Part shown: positions 50,628 to 58,683 of the stretch, piece after piece
Layout: every line of letters starts with the position of its first letter
Numbering within the stretch: position 1 is the first letter of the stretch
Assembly: GCA_963741615.1 (NCBI GenBank)
Contig: CAVUIU010000026.1
Coordinates: forward strand, 1-64,000
Length of the DNA stretch: 64,000 nt
DNA from: UBA9676 sp963741615
GTDB lineage: Bacteria; Actinomycetota; Actinomycetes; Streptosporangiales; Streptosporangiaceae
Direction: 5' to 3'
Program-made: the position numbers and the translations under genes
The notes under the pieces: model-generated
What the model was told of the DNA's origin: nothing
Seen by the model: only the letters and a program-made list of their open reading frames with translations
Databases searched by the model: none

Positions 50628-51929
50628 TCAGTGACTGCGGGTCAGGGTGCCGGCCGGGTTGCTGCCGCGCGAGCGCAGGAACGTGAAGCGGACGGTCCCG
50701 GGCGGGCCGGTGGAGCCGGGCGGCCCGGCGGCCAGCATGATGACGCCGTTGGCGCAGTTCTTGCGCCCCCTGTTGATGATCTGGTCCAGGGTGAGCCTGC
50801 GGCCGGCCGCGGAGACGATGGCCAGCCTGCCCGAACAGCCCAGCGACGGGTAGGCGATCGTGCCGGTGGCCACGCCCACCGGGAGCGAGATCCGCACGCT
50901 CACCGTGAGCACCGGGCTGGTCTGGTGGACCGGGCCCGACCAGTTGCCGGTCAGTGCGGCGGGAGTGCTGGCCGACGGCAGGGGCCGGGGCAGCGTCCCC
51001 GGGCTGGCCGCCGTGCGGGCGCCCGGCTGCTGGCGCGTGATGTAGACGGCCCCCACGGCGATCGCGAGCACGCACACGGCACAGGCCGCGGCCCAGCCGA
51101 TCACGCCGGGGCGGGACCGGCGCGGCGCGGGTTCCGGGTGCCGCGGGGCGGGGGTGGTTTCCGGCGCCCGGGCGGCGGCCCTGGCCTGCCTGGCCCCCTC
51201 GGCGAGCAGGTTGGAGGAGTCGGGCCGGCGCAGGAGCCGGGCCAGCACGGCCCGGGCGGCGGGGCGCCCGGCCGCGTCTGGTGACAGGCAGGCGGCGACG
51301 ACCGGGCGTATCCCCCGCGGGACCGCCGCCAGATCCTGCGGCCCGACCGGCGGCCGCCCCACGGCGGCGAACATGACGGTTTGCGCCCAGGCCAGCAGGT
51401 CCGCGGCGGGCGTCGCCGCGCCATAGGGCGGGGTGATGCCGAAGTGGGTCACCCGCGGCCCGTCCGGGCCGAGCACCACCCGGTCGGGGCCGAATTCCCC
51501 ATGGACAAGCCCGGTCTGGTGGATCGCCGTCAGCCCGGTTGCGGTACCGATCGCCAGCGCCTCCACGGTAAGGTCCGGCAGCGGCCCGTCGTGCCCGGCT
51601 GCCTCGGCAACGGTGGGCCCGGGTACGTACTCGGTCACGAGGTACGGGTCGCCGCCCTCGATGCCGGCGTCCAGGATCCGGGCAGCGCAGAACGGGGCAA
51701 CCCTGCGGGCCACCCGTGCCTCCGCGGTGAACCTGTCCCTGGCCGCAGGCCCCGCCGCCCGCTGGTTGCCCAGGAGGGTGACGATCACCATGCCGCCGTC
51801 GACCATCCTGGCCATGAACACCCGGTGCGTGCTGCCGCCCGCCGCGTCCCGGCCGGCCAGCCGGCCGGTGAGCCGGTAGCGGCCCACCGGCCGGGGATCG
51901 TCGGCCTGCAGCGGCAGGACGTGGGGCAT
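50628..51929 (-). CDS. Membrane Ser/Thr pseudokinase with extracytoplasmic domain
   Basis: A ~433-aa protein. Residues 15-235 have a protein-kinase fold layout: GRYRLTGRLAGRDAAG (glycine loop), YLVTEYVPG (hinge), then HGEFGPDRVVL where active kinases have HRDLKPxNIL, and THFG in place of DFG. The ATP-anchoring Lys of the VAIK strand is absent (VIVTLL). All three catalytic residues are therefore missing. A single helix (~276-297) leads to an outside domain of ~130 residues with LTGNWSGPVHQTSPV and cysteines in GCSGRL and KNCANG. Probably a sensor scaffold; the ligand is unknown. Confidence 0.8.
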   Translation of the reverse strand: MPHVLPLQADDPRPVGRYRLTGRLAGRDAAGGSTHRVFMARMVDGGMVIVTLLGNQRAAGPAARDRFTAEARVARRVAPFCAARILDAGIEGGDPYLVTEYVPGPTVAEAAGHDGPLPDLTVEALAIGTATGLTAIHQTGLVHGEFGPDRVVLGPDGPRVTHFGITPPYGAATPAADLLAWAQTVMFAAVGRPPVGPQDLAAVPRGIRPVVAACLSPDAAGRPAARAVLARLLRRPDSSNLLAEGARQARAAARAPETTPAPRHPEPAPRRSRPGVIGWAAACAVCVLAIAVGAVYITRQQPGARTAASPGTLPRPLPSASTPAALTGNWSGPVHQTSPVLTVSVRISLPVGVATGTIAYPSLGCSGRLAIVSAAGRRLTLDQIINRGRKNCANGVIMLAAGPPGSTGPPGTVRFTFLRSRGSNPAGTLTRSH

Positions 51930-52322
51930 GCTCGGTCTTCCGGTCGTACGGGGCTGGTGGTCCGGAGGTTCCCGGTGGTGCCGGGCTGGTGGCCCAGGAT
52001 GAGATCGTGCGGAGCCGGTGGTTCTGGGAATATCCGTGGTGCAGGTCTTGGTTCGGGTCTGGCGGATTGTGACGTTCGTACCATACGCACTCTTGGCTGG
52101 TTAACGGCGGCCATCGAGGGAACTTGGTGTACGGGTGAACCGGCGGCGACGCTGCGTGTCTATGATCACCGGGTGCTCGCCACCGACACGACACGGCGTT
52201 GTCACCCCTTACGTGTGCCTGGGGGCCGGACGTGACAGAATTCCCCGCCGGATTCGGGCACAACGACGGGGCCTTGAGCGTTACACGGAGGCGCATGAAG
52301 ATGGAGGGGGTGCAGGACCCAG
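51930..52322. other. 393-bp divergent intergenic region
   Basis: No convincing gene is present on either strand. The region must carry promoters for the pseudokinase (minus) and DUF4193 (plus). Near the right end, a 12-codon ORF with a strong GGAGG site (52295-52333) overlaps the DUF4193 start. I saw no clear palindromic operator. Confidence 0.5.
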
Positions 52323-52622
52323 ATGGCAACTGACTATGACAGCCCGCGCAAGACAGACGAGGAACTGACCGAGGACAGCCTGCAAGAGCTGCAGGCCCGG
52401 CGGATGGACAAGTCCTCAAGCACGATTGACATCGACCCCGATGACGTCGCGGAGTCGCTGGAGCTGCCCGGCGCCGACCTCTCCAACGAGGAGCTGTCGT
52501 TCCGGGTGATACCGCGGCAGGCTGATGAGTTCACCTGCTCGCGATGCTTCCTTGTGCACCATCGCAGCCAGCTGGCTGAGGACCGGAACGGCCAGCCGAT
52601 CTGCCGCGAGTGCGCCGCCTGA
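52323..52622 (+). CDS. DUF4193 zinc-ribbon protein
   Basis: A 99-aa actinobacterial protein. The N-terminus MATDYDSPRKTDEELTEDSL is acidic and characteristic of DUF4193. A C-terminal zinc ribbon has CSRC and CREC. It is widely conserved in actinobacteria but functionally unknown; size and ribbon suggest an RNA-polymerase or nucleic-acid binding partner. The upstream short ORF overlaps its start by 11 bp, which may couple their translation. Confidence 0.9.
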   Translation: MATDYDSPRKTDEELTEDSLQELQARRMDKSSSTIDIDPDDVAESLELPGADLSNEELSFRVIPRQADEFTCSRCFLVHHRSQLAEDRNGQPICRECAA

Positions 52623-52814
52623 TCGGGCGGGGCAGGAACAAAGCCGGTTCCCGCCTCGCCTGACCCCTGTCGCGGTGCGGGTCATGCGCGCCCGCGGTGC
52701 ACCCCTCCGCCCCAGCTCCGGCCATTGCCTCCTCCGTGCGAATCGCCGTCATCGGCGAACATGATCTGCCGTGTCTGGAAGTAGCCCACCGTGCGGCGCT
52801 GATCCCGGTTGATA

Positions 52815-52841
52815 CGTTGAGTTACAAGTGATAACTTAACG
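52815..52841. promoter_or_regulatory. 27-bp operator-like inverted repeat upstream of the phosphoesterase
   Basis: CGTTGAGTTA (52815-52824) and TAACTTAACG (52832-52841) are inverted repeats matching at 9 of 10 positions around a seven-base spacer. The site is strikingly A/T-rich for this genome and lies 37 bp before the ATG. It looks like a dimeric repressor or activator site; the regulator is unknown. Confidence 0.55.
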
Positions 52842-52846
52842 TGTTA

Positions 52847-52874
52847 GCCCCCCATACGCAGGATAGCGGGGGGC
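52847..52874 (+). promoter_or_regulatory. Hairpin masking the ribosome site of the phosphoesterase gene
   Basis: GCCCCCC (52847-52853) pairs perfectly with GGGGGGC (52868-52874). The right arm is the only Shine-Dalgarno-like sequence, four bases before ATG 52878, so the folded RNA would hide it. This suggests translational control. Confidence 0.5.
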
Positions 52875-52877
52875 ACG

Positions 52878-54452
52878 ATGCGCAGATTCCGGTATGCGAC
52901 GGTCATCACGGTGATGCTGGCGACAGCCGCCCTGATCGCCAGCGCGTGTTCCACCGGGCCACCGCATCCGGTCAGCACGAACTGCGCGCGGCATGGCTCA
53001 GCGGTCGCGGCTCCGTGTATCCCGCCGCCCAGCGGTGTCCCCCGGTGCCCGCATTCGTTCAGCACGCCGAACCTGGCCAGCGATCTCACGGCGGCTGGCC
53101 TGAGCTTCACCGGGTACGCCGAGGACCTGCCGGCGGCGGGACCCTCGGTATGCACCAGCGGGGACTACACCACCGCCCACGTCCCCTGGGCAAGCTTCAG
53201 CAACGTGCCCCCCTCCGCGACGCAGCCGTTCACCGCGTTCCCGGGTACCTCCAGCTACGCCAGCCTGCCCACGGTGTCCTTCGTGACCCCCAACATCTGC
53301 CACGACATGGGCACCTGCCCGATCACGACCGGCAACGCATGGCTGCAGAACCGGCTGGGCGCGTACGCGAACTGGGCCGTGGACAACAACAGCCTGCTGG
53401 TGGTGACGTTCGCAGAAGACGACGGCAGCCACGGCAATCACATCCCGACCATCTTCTACGGTGCCCAGGTGAAGCCCGGCAACTACAGCGAAGCCATCAA
53501 CCACTACAGCTTGCTGCGCACCCTGGAGGACGCCTACGGCCTGCCGCACGACGGCGCCGCCGCCAGCGCGGCCCCGATCACGGACAGCTGGACCTACGCC
53601 AGCGCCTCACCCTCACCATCCACCTCGGTGTCCACCTCGCCGTCCTCGTCCCCGTCCGTTTCGGGGCCCCCTGGCGCGATACCGGTGTTCAAGCACGTCG
53701 TGGTGGTCATCTTCGAGAACCGCTACTACGGCCAGGTGATCGGGTCCCCTTCTGCCCCGTACTTCACGGCGCTGTCGAAGCAGGGGGCGAACTTCACCCA
53801 GTCCTACGCGGAAACCCATCCCAGCCAGCCGAACTACCTGGCCTTGTTCTCTGGCAGCACGCAAGGGGTCACCAGTGACGCCTGCCCGCAGACCTTCAGC
53901 AAACCGAATATGGCCGCCGATCTCATCGCGGCGGGCAAGACGTTCGGCGGCTACGTGGACGCGCTTCCGTCTTCCGGGCCGACCGTGTGCTCCAGCGGGA
54001 ACTACGCCCGCAAGCACGTCCCGTGGGTCAACTTCACGAACGTGCCGGCCTCGGTGACCCATAACTTCACCGGCTTCCCGCAGAGCAGCGGCGGCAACTT
54101 CAACGCGCTGCCCGACGTCTCCTACGTCATCCCAGACATGTGCAACGACATGCACAACTGCTCGGTGGCCACCGGTGACTCCTGGCTGAGCGCGCACATG
54201 AAGGCCTATGCCAACTGGGCGCTCGCCAACGACAGCCTGCTGATCGTGACCTTCGACGAGGACGACACCAGCCACGGCAACCAGATCCCGACGATCTTCA
54301 TCGGCGACGACGTGAAGCCCGGGAACTACAGCGAGCACATCAACCACTACAGCGTCCTGCGCACCCTGGAGGACTCCTACGGGCTGCCGCACGACGCGAA
54401 CGCCGCCGGCGCCACCCCCATCACCGACTGCTGGATCCACGACGGGTCCTGA
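52878..54452 (+). CDS. Phosphoesterase lipoprotein with duplicated domain, first copy truncated
   Basis: A 524-aa secreted protein of the acid phosphatase / phospholipase C-like (PF04185) superfamily. The signal ends LIASAC, lipidated Cys24. The second copy (residues ~268-520) is complete: VVVVIFENRYYGQ (metal site), HPSQPNYLALFSGST (nucleophile region), IPDMCNDMHNC and TFDEDDTSHGNQIPT. The first copy (~57-238) begins only at the CPHSFSTPNLASDL block, so it lacks the EN and HPSQPNY parts, and TFAEDD replaces TFDEDD. It is therefore probably non-catalytic. A Ser/Pro linker (~241-265) joins them. Confidence 0.87.
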   Translation: MRRFRYATVITVMLATAALIASACSTGPPHPVSTNCARHGSAVAAPCIPPPSGVPRCPHSFSTPNLASDLTAAGLSFTGYAEDLPAAGPSVCTSGDYTTAHVPWASFSNVPPSATQPFTAFPGTSSYASLPTVSFVTPNICHDMGTCPITTGNAWLQNRLGAYANWAVDNNSLLVVTFAEDDGSHGNHIPTIFYGAQVKPGNYSEAINHYSLLRTLEDAYGLPHDGAAASAAPITDSWTYASASPSPSTSVSTSPSSSPSVSGPPGAIPVFKHVVVVIFENRYYGQVIGSPSAPYFTALSKQGANFTQSYAETHPSQPNYLALFSGSTQGVTSDACPQTFSKPNMAADLIAAGKTFGGYVDALPSSGPTVCSSGNYARKHVPWVNFTNVPASVTHNFTGFPQSSGGNFNALPDVSYVIPDMCNDMHNCSVATGDSWLSAHMKAYANWALANDSLLIVTFDEDDTSHGNQIPTIFIGDDVKPGNYSEHINHYSVLRTLEDSYGLPHDANAAGATPITDCWIHDGS

Positions 54453-54542
54453 CGAGGTCGCCGGCCTCCTGCTGAGTCTGTAATCTTGTAAGCCGTTAGC
54501 AGGAAGCCGGTCCGCCGGGGAGCCCGCCTCAGCAGGAGCACG

Positions 54543-55538
54543 ATGGAAACGACGACGCTCGGCCGTGGCGGCCCGGTGGTCTCCCGGGTGGGCCTGGGTC
54601 TGATGGGGATGTCCGGGATCTACGGGCCCGCCGACGACGCCGAGAGCACCGCCACCATCCACGCCGCCATTGACGCCGGGATCACACTGCTGGACACCGG
54701 TGACTTCTACGGCATGGGGCATAACGAGATGCTCCTGGCCAGCGCCCTGCGGGGGGTCCCCAGGGACAGCGTGTTCATCCAGGTCAAGTTCGGGGCGCGC
54801 CGGGACCCGGCCGGCCAGTGGCTCGGCAACGACACGAGCCCCGCCGCCGTGAAGACCTCGCTCGCGTACTCGCTGCGCCGGCTCGGCACCGACTACGTGG
54901 ACCTCTACCAGCCCGCCCGGCTGGACCGGGATGTGCCCATCGAGGACACTGTCGGCGCGATCGCGGAGATGGTGTCCGCGGGGTACGTCCGTTATGCCGG
55001 GCTGTCCGAGATGGGGGCCGGCACCATCCGCCGGGCGCAGGCGGTCCACACGATCGCCGCCCTCCAGATCGAGTACTCGCTCATGAGCCGGGGCATCGAG
55101 GGCGGCTTGCTGCCGTTCGTCCGGGAGCGGGGGATCGCGGTCACGGCCTATGGGGTGCTCTCCCGCGGGCTGCTCAGCCCGGCGACCGCGCGGCTGGCGG
55201 GCCCGGCCGACCCGCGCACCCGGTTTCCCCGCTTCCGGGCGGAGAACCTGGCCAGGAACGTGGGCCTGGTCACGGCGCTGGAGCGGATCGCCGCGAAGCG
55301 GGGGGCGACCGCCGCGCAACTGGCGATCGCCTGGGTCCTCGCGCGCGGCAGCGACATCATCCCGCTCATCGGCACCAAACGGCGCAGCCGGCTTGCCGAG
55401 GCGCTCGGGGCCCTTGAGCTGAGCCTCACCGCCGGCGAGCTTGCCGCGATCGAAGCGGCGGTGCCGGCCGGCGCGGTCGCGGGGGACCGCTACGACGAGA
55501 ATGCGATGTCCGGCCTGGACAGTGAGCGGGCGGGCTAG
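54543..55538 (+). CDS. Aldo/keto reductase
   Basis: A ~331-aa NADPH-dependent oxidoreductase. The Asp-Tyr pair is in LLDTGDFYGMG, and Lys lies in IQVKFGARRDP. Where most family members have a His, this has YQPARLDRDVPIEDTVG, so the tetrad may be altered. The C-terminal GTKRRSRLAEALGALEL cofactor region is standard. ATG 54543 follows an AGCAGGAGC site. Substrate unknown. Confidence 0.87.
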   Translation: METTTLGRGGPVVSRVGLGLMGMSGIYGPADDAESTATIHAAIDAGITLLDTGDFYGMGHNEMLLASALRGVPRDSVFIQVKFGARRDPAGQWLGNDTSPAAVKTSLAYSLRRLGTDYVDLYQPARLDRDVPIEDTVGAIAEMVSAGYVRYAGLSEMGAGTIRRAQAVHTIAALQIEYSLMSRGIEGGLLPFVRERGIAVTAYGVLSRGLLSPATARLAGPADPRTRFPRFRAENLARNVGLVTALERIAAKRGATAAQLAIAWVLARGSDIIPLIGTKRRSRLAEALGALELSLTAGELAAIEAAVPAGAVAGDRYDENAMSGLDSERAG

Positions 55539-55545
55539 CGGCCGC

Positions 55546-56562
55546 TCAACTGCCCCGGTAGGCCGTGGCCAGGTCGGCGAGCCGGGCGTGCGCGTCATCC
55601 ATCGCGGCCGTCCGCGGCAGGTACCGCTTGGGCATTTTGGCCACGCTGGTGTAGTTCGGGTCGCAGACGTTGGCCAGCGGGGACTCCACCGCCTGGGTAA
55701 GCAGCTGATAGCCGTCGAGCGGGTCAAGCCCGTAGTCCGAGCCGAGCCACTGCACCAGGTCGAGCTGCGCGATCCGGAACGCGTCCTCCAGCGGGCGGGC
55801 GGAACCCGCCGACATGATGTGGGTGGCCGACTCCAGCCGCGGCCAGGCGCACGGCCTGCCCTTGATCAGGTCGATCGCCAGCACGGTGTTCATGGCGCAC
55901 TCCACCGCCACCCCGCAGGTCTCGCCCTCACCCTGGCGGGCGTGGCCGTCGCCGAGCGAGAACAGCGCGCCTTCCACGTTGACCCCCAGATAGCAGGTGA
56001 CCCCTGCCCGCATCTCGGGGGTGTCCATGTTGCCGCCGAACGCGTCCGGGACCAGGGCGCTGCGCACCTCCAGGTTGGCGGGCGCGACCCCGACCGTGCC
56101 GTGCATGGGGTTCAACGGCAGGTCCACCGTGTAGTCGCCGCGCCGAGCGGTGAAACGGCACGTGCCCCCCGCCCGGTCGAAGTGCCACATCCAGACCAGT
56201 TCCGGCAGCGGCTCGTGCAGCAGGGCCGTGGCGTGGGTGGCCGACAGCGCGCCGAACAGCGGCACGGTGGTGGACGCGCCCCAGTCCCTGGCGGGCTCGA
56301 TCGAGATGAAGTGGACGGCCAGGGTGTCGCCCGGCTGCGCCCCCTCGATGTAGAACGGGCCGGTCTGCGGGTTGAGGTAGGGGAACTCGCACACCTGCGA
56401 GACCAGGTCGTTCTCCCCGCGCACCCGGCCAGCGAAGCAGTCCTCGGTGAATACCTCCAGGATCGCGGGCGGCGTGACGCGGGCCGCTGGCGCCGCGCCG
56501 CCGAACGTCCAGGCGTACTCGCCGGGCCCGGGGCGGAGGGTGACGACCTGCGGGTCAGTCAC
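55546..56562 (-). CDS. Acetamidase/formamidase family protein
   Basis: A ~338-aa amidase of the FmdA_AmdA family. Family features include AQPGDTLAVHFISIEPARDWG, NPMHGTVGVAP, TPEMRAG, GVNVEGALFSLGDGHARQGEGE and VECAMNTVLAIDL. It would release ammonia from formamide, acetamide or a related small amide. Its start overlaps the upstream APC permease stop by 8 bp, so import and cleavage of an amide or amine is a sensible reading. Confidence 0.88.
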   Translation of the reverse strand: MTDPQVVTLRPGPGEYAWTFGGAAPAARVTPPAILEVFTEDCFAGRVRGENDLVSQVCEFPYLNPQTGPFYIEGAQPGDTLAVHFISIEPARDWGASTTVPLFGALSATHATALLHEPLPELVWMWHFDRAGGTCRFTARRGDYTVDLPLNPMHGTVGVAPANLEVRSALVPDAFGGNMDTPEMRAGVTCYLGVNVEGALFSLGDGHARQGEGETCGVAVECAMNTVLAIDLIKGRPCAWPRLESATHIMSAGSARPLEDAFRIAQLDLVQWLGSDYGLDPLDGYQLLTQAVESPLANVCDPNYTSVAKMPKRYLPRTAAMDDAHARLADLATAYRGS

Positions 56563-58039
56563 CCGTGGCCTCGTACTCCTCGAGCGGGTCGAGATGCACC
56601 AGCCCGACCTCGACGACCCGGTTCGGGTGGCGCCGGTACAGGTAGACCAGGTAGATCACGCCGATGATCATGAATCCGGCCACGCCGGGGCCCATGTAGG
56701 AGTACGGGGCCGGCAGCGGGGTGATGAACGAGAATACGTCGATGCCCGCGGAGGTGAGCCAGGCGGGGATGAAAGTGAGGATGCCGAGTACCGGGATGAT
56801 CAGGTGCAGCAGCGGGTTGAAGCCGCTGCCGCGGCGGGCGAAGAAGCCGATGCAGGCGGCGTTCATCAGGATGTAGATCGCGGCCAGCACGATGACCAGG
56901 GCGGTGGCGACCATGACGAAGGCCACGGTCGGGGTGTAGTGGAGGCCGAGCCCCAGGGTCACCGCGACGGTGATCACGAACGCGGTCAGGATGGCCGGGA
57001 CCGGCGATCGGTGCTTGGGGTGCACCTGCGCCAGGAAGCGCGGGAAGGCGCCGATCCGGCCCATCGCGTAGGCGGTCCTGGTGGAGACGTTCACGCCGGC
57101 GTTCGCGTTGGCGATGGTGGAGTTGACGATGGCGAGGAACACGAAGAACCAGAACGCGCCGTACAGCGAGCGGGCCATGCCCTCCCAGGACGCGGCCCCG
57201 GTGCCGGTGGTGAAGTTGTGGAACTGCGCGGGCCCGTAGGCGACGTCCACGGCGTAGGTGGTGAACACGTACAGCAGCCCGATGCCCAGGGTGGCCAGCA
57301 GGATGGCACGCGGGATGATCCGGCGCGGGTTCTTGGCCTCCTCGGCCAGCGGCGCGGCGCCCTCGAACCCGCCGAACGCCAGAATCGTGTACACCGAACC
57401 GGCGATCACACCGGTGAGGCCACGGAAGCCGGGCGGCGTGTACTTCGTGGTGAACACGCTCAGCGTGTTGTTGCTGCCCGCGTGCACGATCAGGAAGACC
57501 GCGAGCACGACGAACACCCCGATCTCGAACACGCCGAGCGCGGTGCCCAGCCTCGCCGACGTCCGGATGCCGTAGAAGCCGGCCGCGAGCACGATCACCG
57601 CGCCGAGCAGCGCCCACGGCCACCACAGGCTCGCCGGGTATCCGTGGAACTCCGCGTTCAGGGTGGCGGCGGTGGTGAAGCCGAGCTGGAGCAGCACAAG
57701 CGGCGGGATCAGGAACCCGACCAGCACGTATCCCCAGGCCACCAGGAACCCGATGGAGGGGTGCAGGCCTCGGGCGGCGTAGGTGGCCAGCGATCCCGCG
57801 GACGGCATCTCACGTGCCAGCAGGCCGATGCTCACCGCGCAGAACAGGCACGCGACGAGGGCGAAGACAACCGCGAGCGGCAGCGAGCCGCCGGCGAAGG
57901 CGACGCCGGCCGGGATCGAGGCGGCGATGGCCGCGCCCGGGGCCATGTCGGTGATGCTCTGGAACGTCACTTCGCGCAGGCCGATGGCGTTCCGCCGCAG
58001 GCCTGCCGTGGTGTTGGTGGTTTCGGTTTCCGTCGCCAT
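56555..58039 (-). CDS. APC family amino acid/amine permease
   Basis: A ~494-aa transporter with twelve hydrophobic helices. The first helix motif is DMAPGAAIAASIPAGVAFAGG; helix 6 has AFGGFEGAAPLAEEAKNP, characteristic of the APC superfamily. ATG 58039 lies 19 bp after a CTCCC-type complement of a ribosome site. It precedes the acetamidase gene in an 8-bp overlap. Substrate unknown; amides, amino acids or polyamines are possible. Confidence 0.89.
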   Translation of the reverse strand: MATETETTNTTAGLRRNAIGLREVTFQSITDMAPGAAIAASIPAGVAFAGGSLPLAVVFALVACLFCAVSIGLLAREMPSAGSLATYAARGLHPSIGFLVAWGYVLVGFLIPPLVLLQLGFTTAATLNAEFHGYPASLWWPWALLGAVIVLAAGFYGIRTSARLGTALGVFEIGVFVVLAVFLIVHAGSNNTLSVFTTKYTPPGFRGLTGVIAGSVYTILAFGGFEGAAPLAEEAKNPRRIIPRAILLATLGIGLLYVFTTYAVDVAYGPAQFHNFTTGTGAASWEGMARSLYGAFWFFVFLAIVNSTIANANAGVNVSTRTAYAMGRIGAFPRFLAQVHPKHRSPVPAILTAFVITVAVTLGLGLHYTPTVAFVMVATALVIVLAAIYILMNAACIGFFARRGSGFNPLLHLIIPVLGILTFIPAWLTSAGIDVFSFITPLPAPYSYMGPGVAGFMIIGVIYLVYLYRRHPNRVVEVGLVHLDPLEEYEATGD

Positions 58040-58185
58040 CGACGCCCTCCCGGGTCGCAGCCGGTCGCTGCCCGGATGGTCTCACGGAGGACCTGGGTCA
58101 CACCAGGGCATATCCTGCCGATCTTCCCGGGTCCCGGCCGGGTGAAATGGCCGTCCGCGCGGGCGGGGGAGGGCACAATCGGCTC

Positions 58186-58683
58186 ATGGACGCCGACCGG
58201 CCCCAGCCCCCCGAACCCACCCGCGCCGCGCGCCGGGCTGCGCTCGACGGTCTGCGGGAGCGGCTGGCCCGGTTACCGCCCGGTCATCCTTCGTCCGCCG
58301 GGTACGGGGACCGGCCTGAGGAGCCCGACGGGGCATGGGCCGCCGACGGGGCCGGGGAGCCCGACGGGGCAGGGGACGCTGACGGGACCGGAGAGCCCGA
58401 CGGGGCATGGGATGCCGACGGGGCGGGGGACGCCGATGGGGCCGGGGAGCGCGACGGACGCGGGGAAGTGGACGGGGCCGGGGAAGTGGACGGCGCAGGT
58501 GACCGGCCCGGGGTGCCCGGGTCAGCGGGGCCCGGCCCGCGGCCCGGTGGCAGGGGCGCGGCGGGCGGGGGGGCACAAGGCGGACCGGAGACCCCCGGGC
58601 AGCCCGTGCCCTACCGGCCGTGGTTCTCCGGTGAGCCGCCCCGGCCGTGGTTCAGCGGCGATCCTCGTGACCGTTCCGGCTGA
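58186..58683 (+). CDS. Small acidic repeat protein, function unknown
   Basis: A ~165-aa protein from ATG 58186 (an upstream in-frame ATG at 58147 is less likely). Residues 1-42 (PTRAARRAALDGLRERLARL) could form a basic helix. Then ~60 residues of hexapeptide repeats such as DGAGEP and DGAGDA are followed by Pro/Gly-rich sequence and a duplicated PWFSGEP / PWFSGDP tail. No known domain. It ends inside the convergent FHA gene (32-bp overlap). The tail motif may bind the neighbouring FHA protein, but this is a guess. Confidence 0.5.
   Translation: MDADRPQPPEPTRAARRAALDGLRERLARLPPGHPSSAGYGDRPEEPDGAWAADGAGEPDGAGDADGTGEPDGAWDADGAGDADGAGERDGRGEVDGAGEVDGAGDRPGVPGSAGPGPRPGGRGAAGGGAQGGPETPGQPVPYRPWFSGEPPRPWFSGDPRDRSG
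58321..58495 (+). repeat. 18-bp tandem coding repeats
   Basis: About nine degenerate 18-bp units with core GGGGCCGGGGAGCCCGAC encode acidic hexapeptides (DGAGEP, DGAGDA, DGAGEV and similar) in the small repeat protein. Copies vary by substitutions at third positions, so the array is older than the others in this window. Confidence 0.78.

Noticed and set aside
50425..52419. 664-codon minus-strand frame overlapping the pseudokinase
   Set aside because: Different frame from the kinase-like fold and extends into the IMPase gene; no domain.
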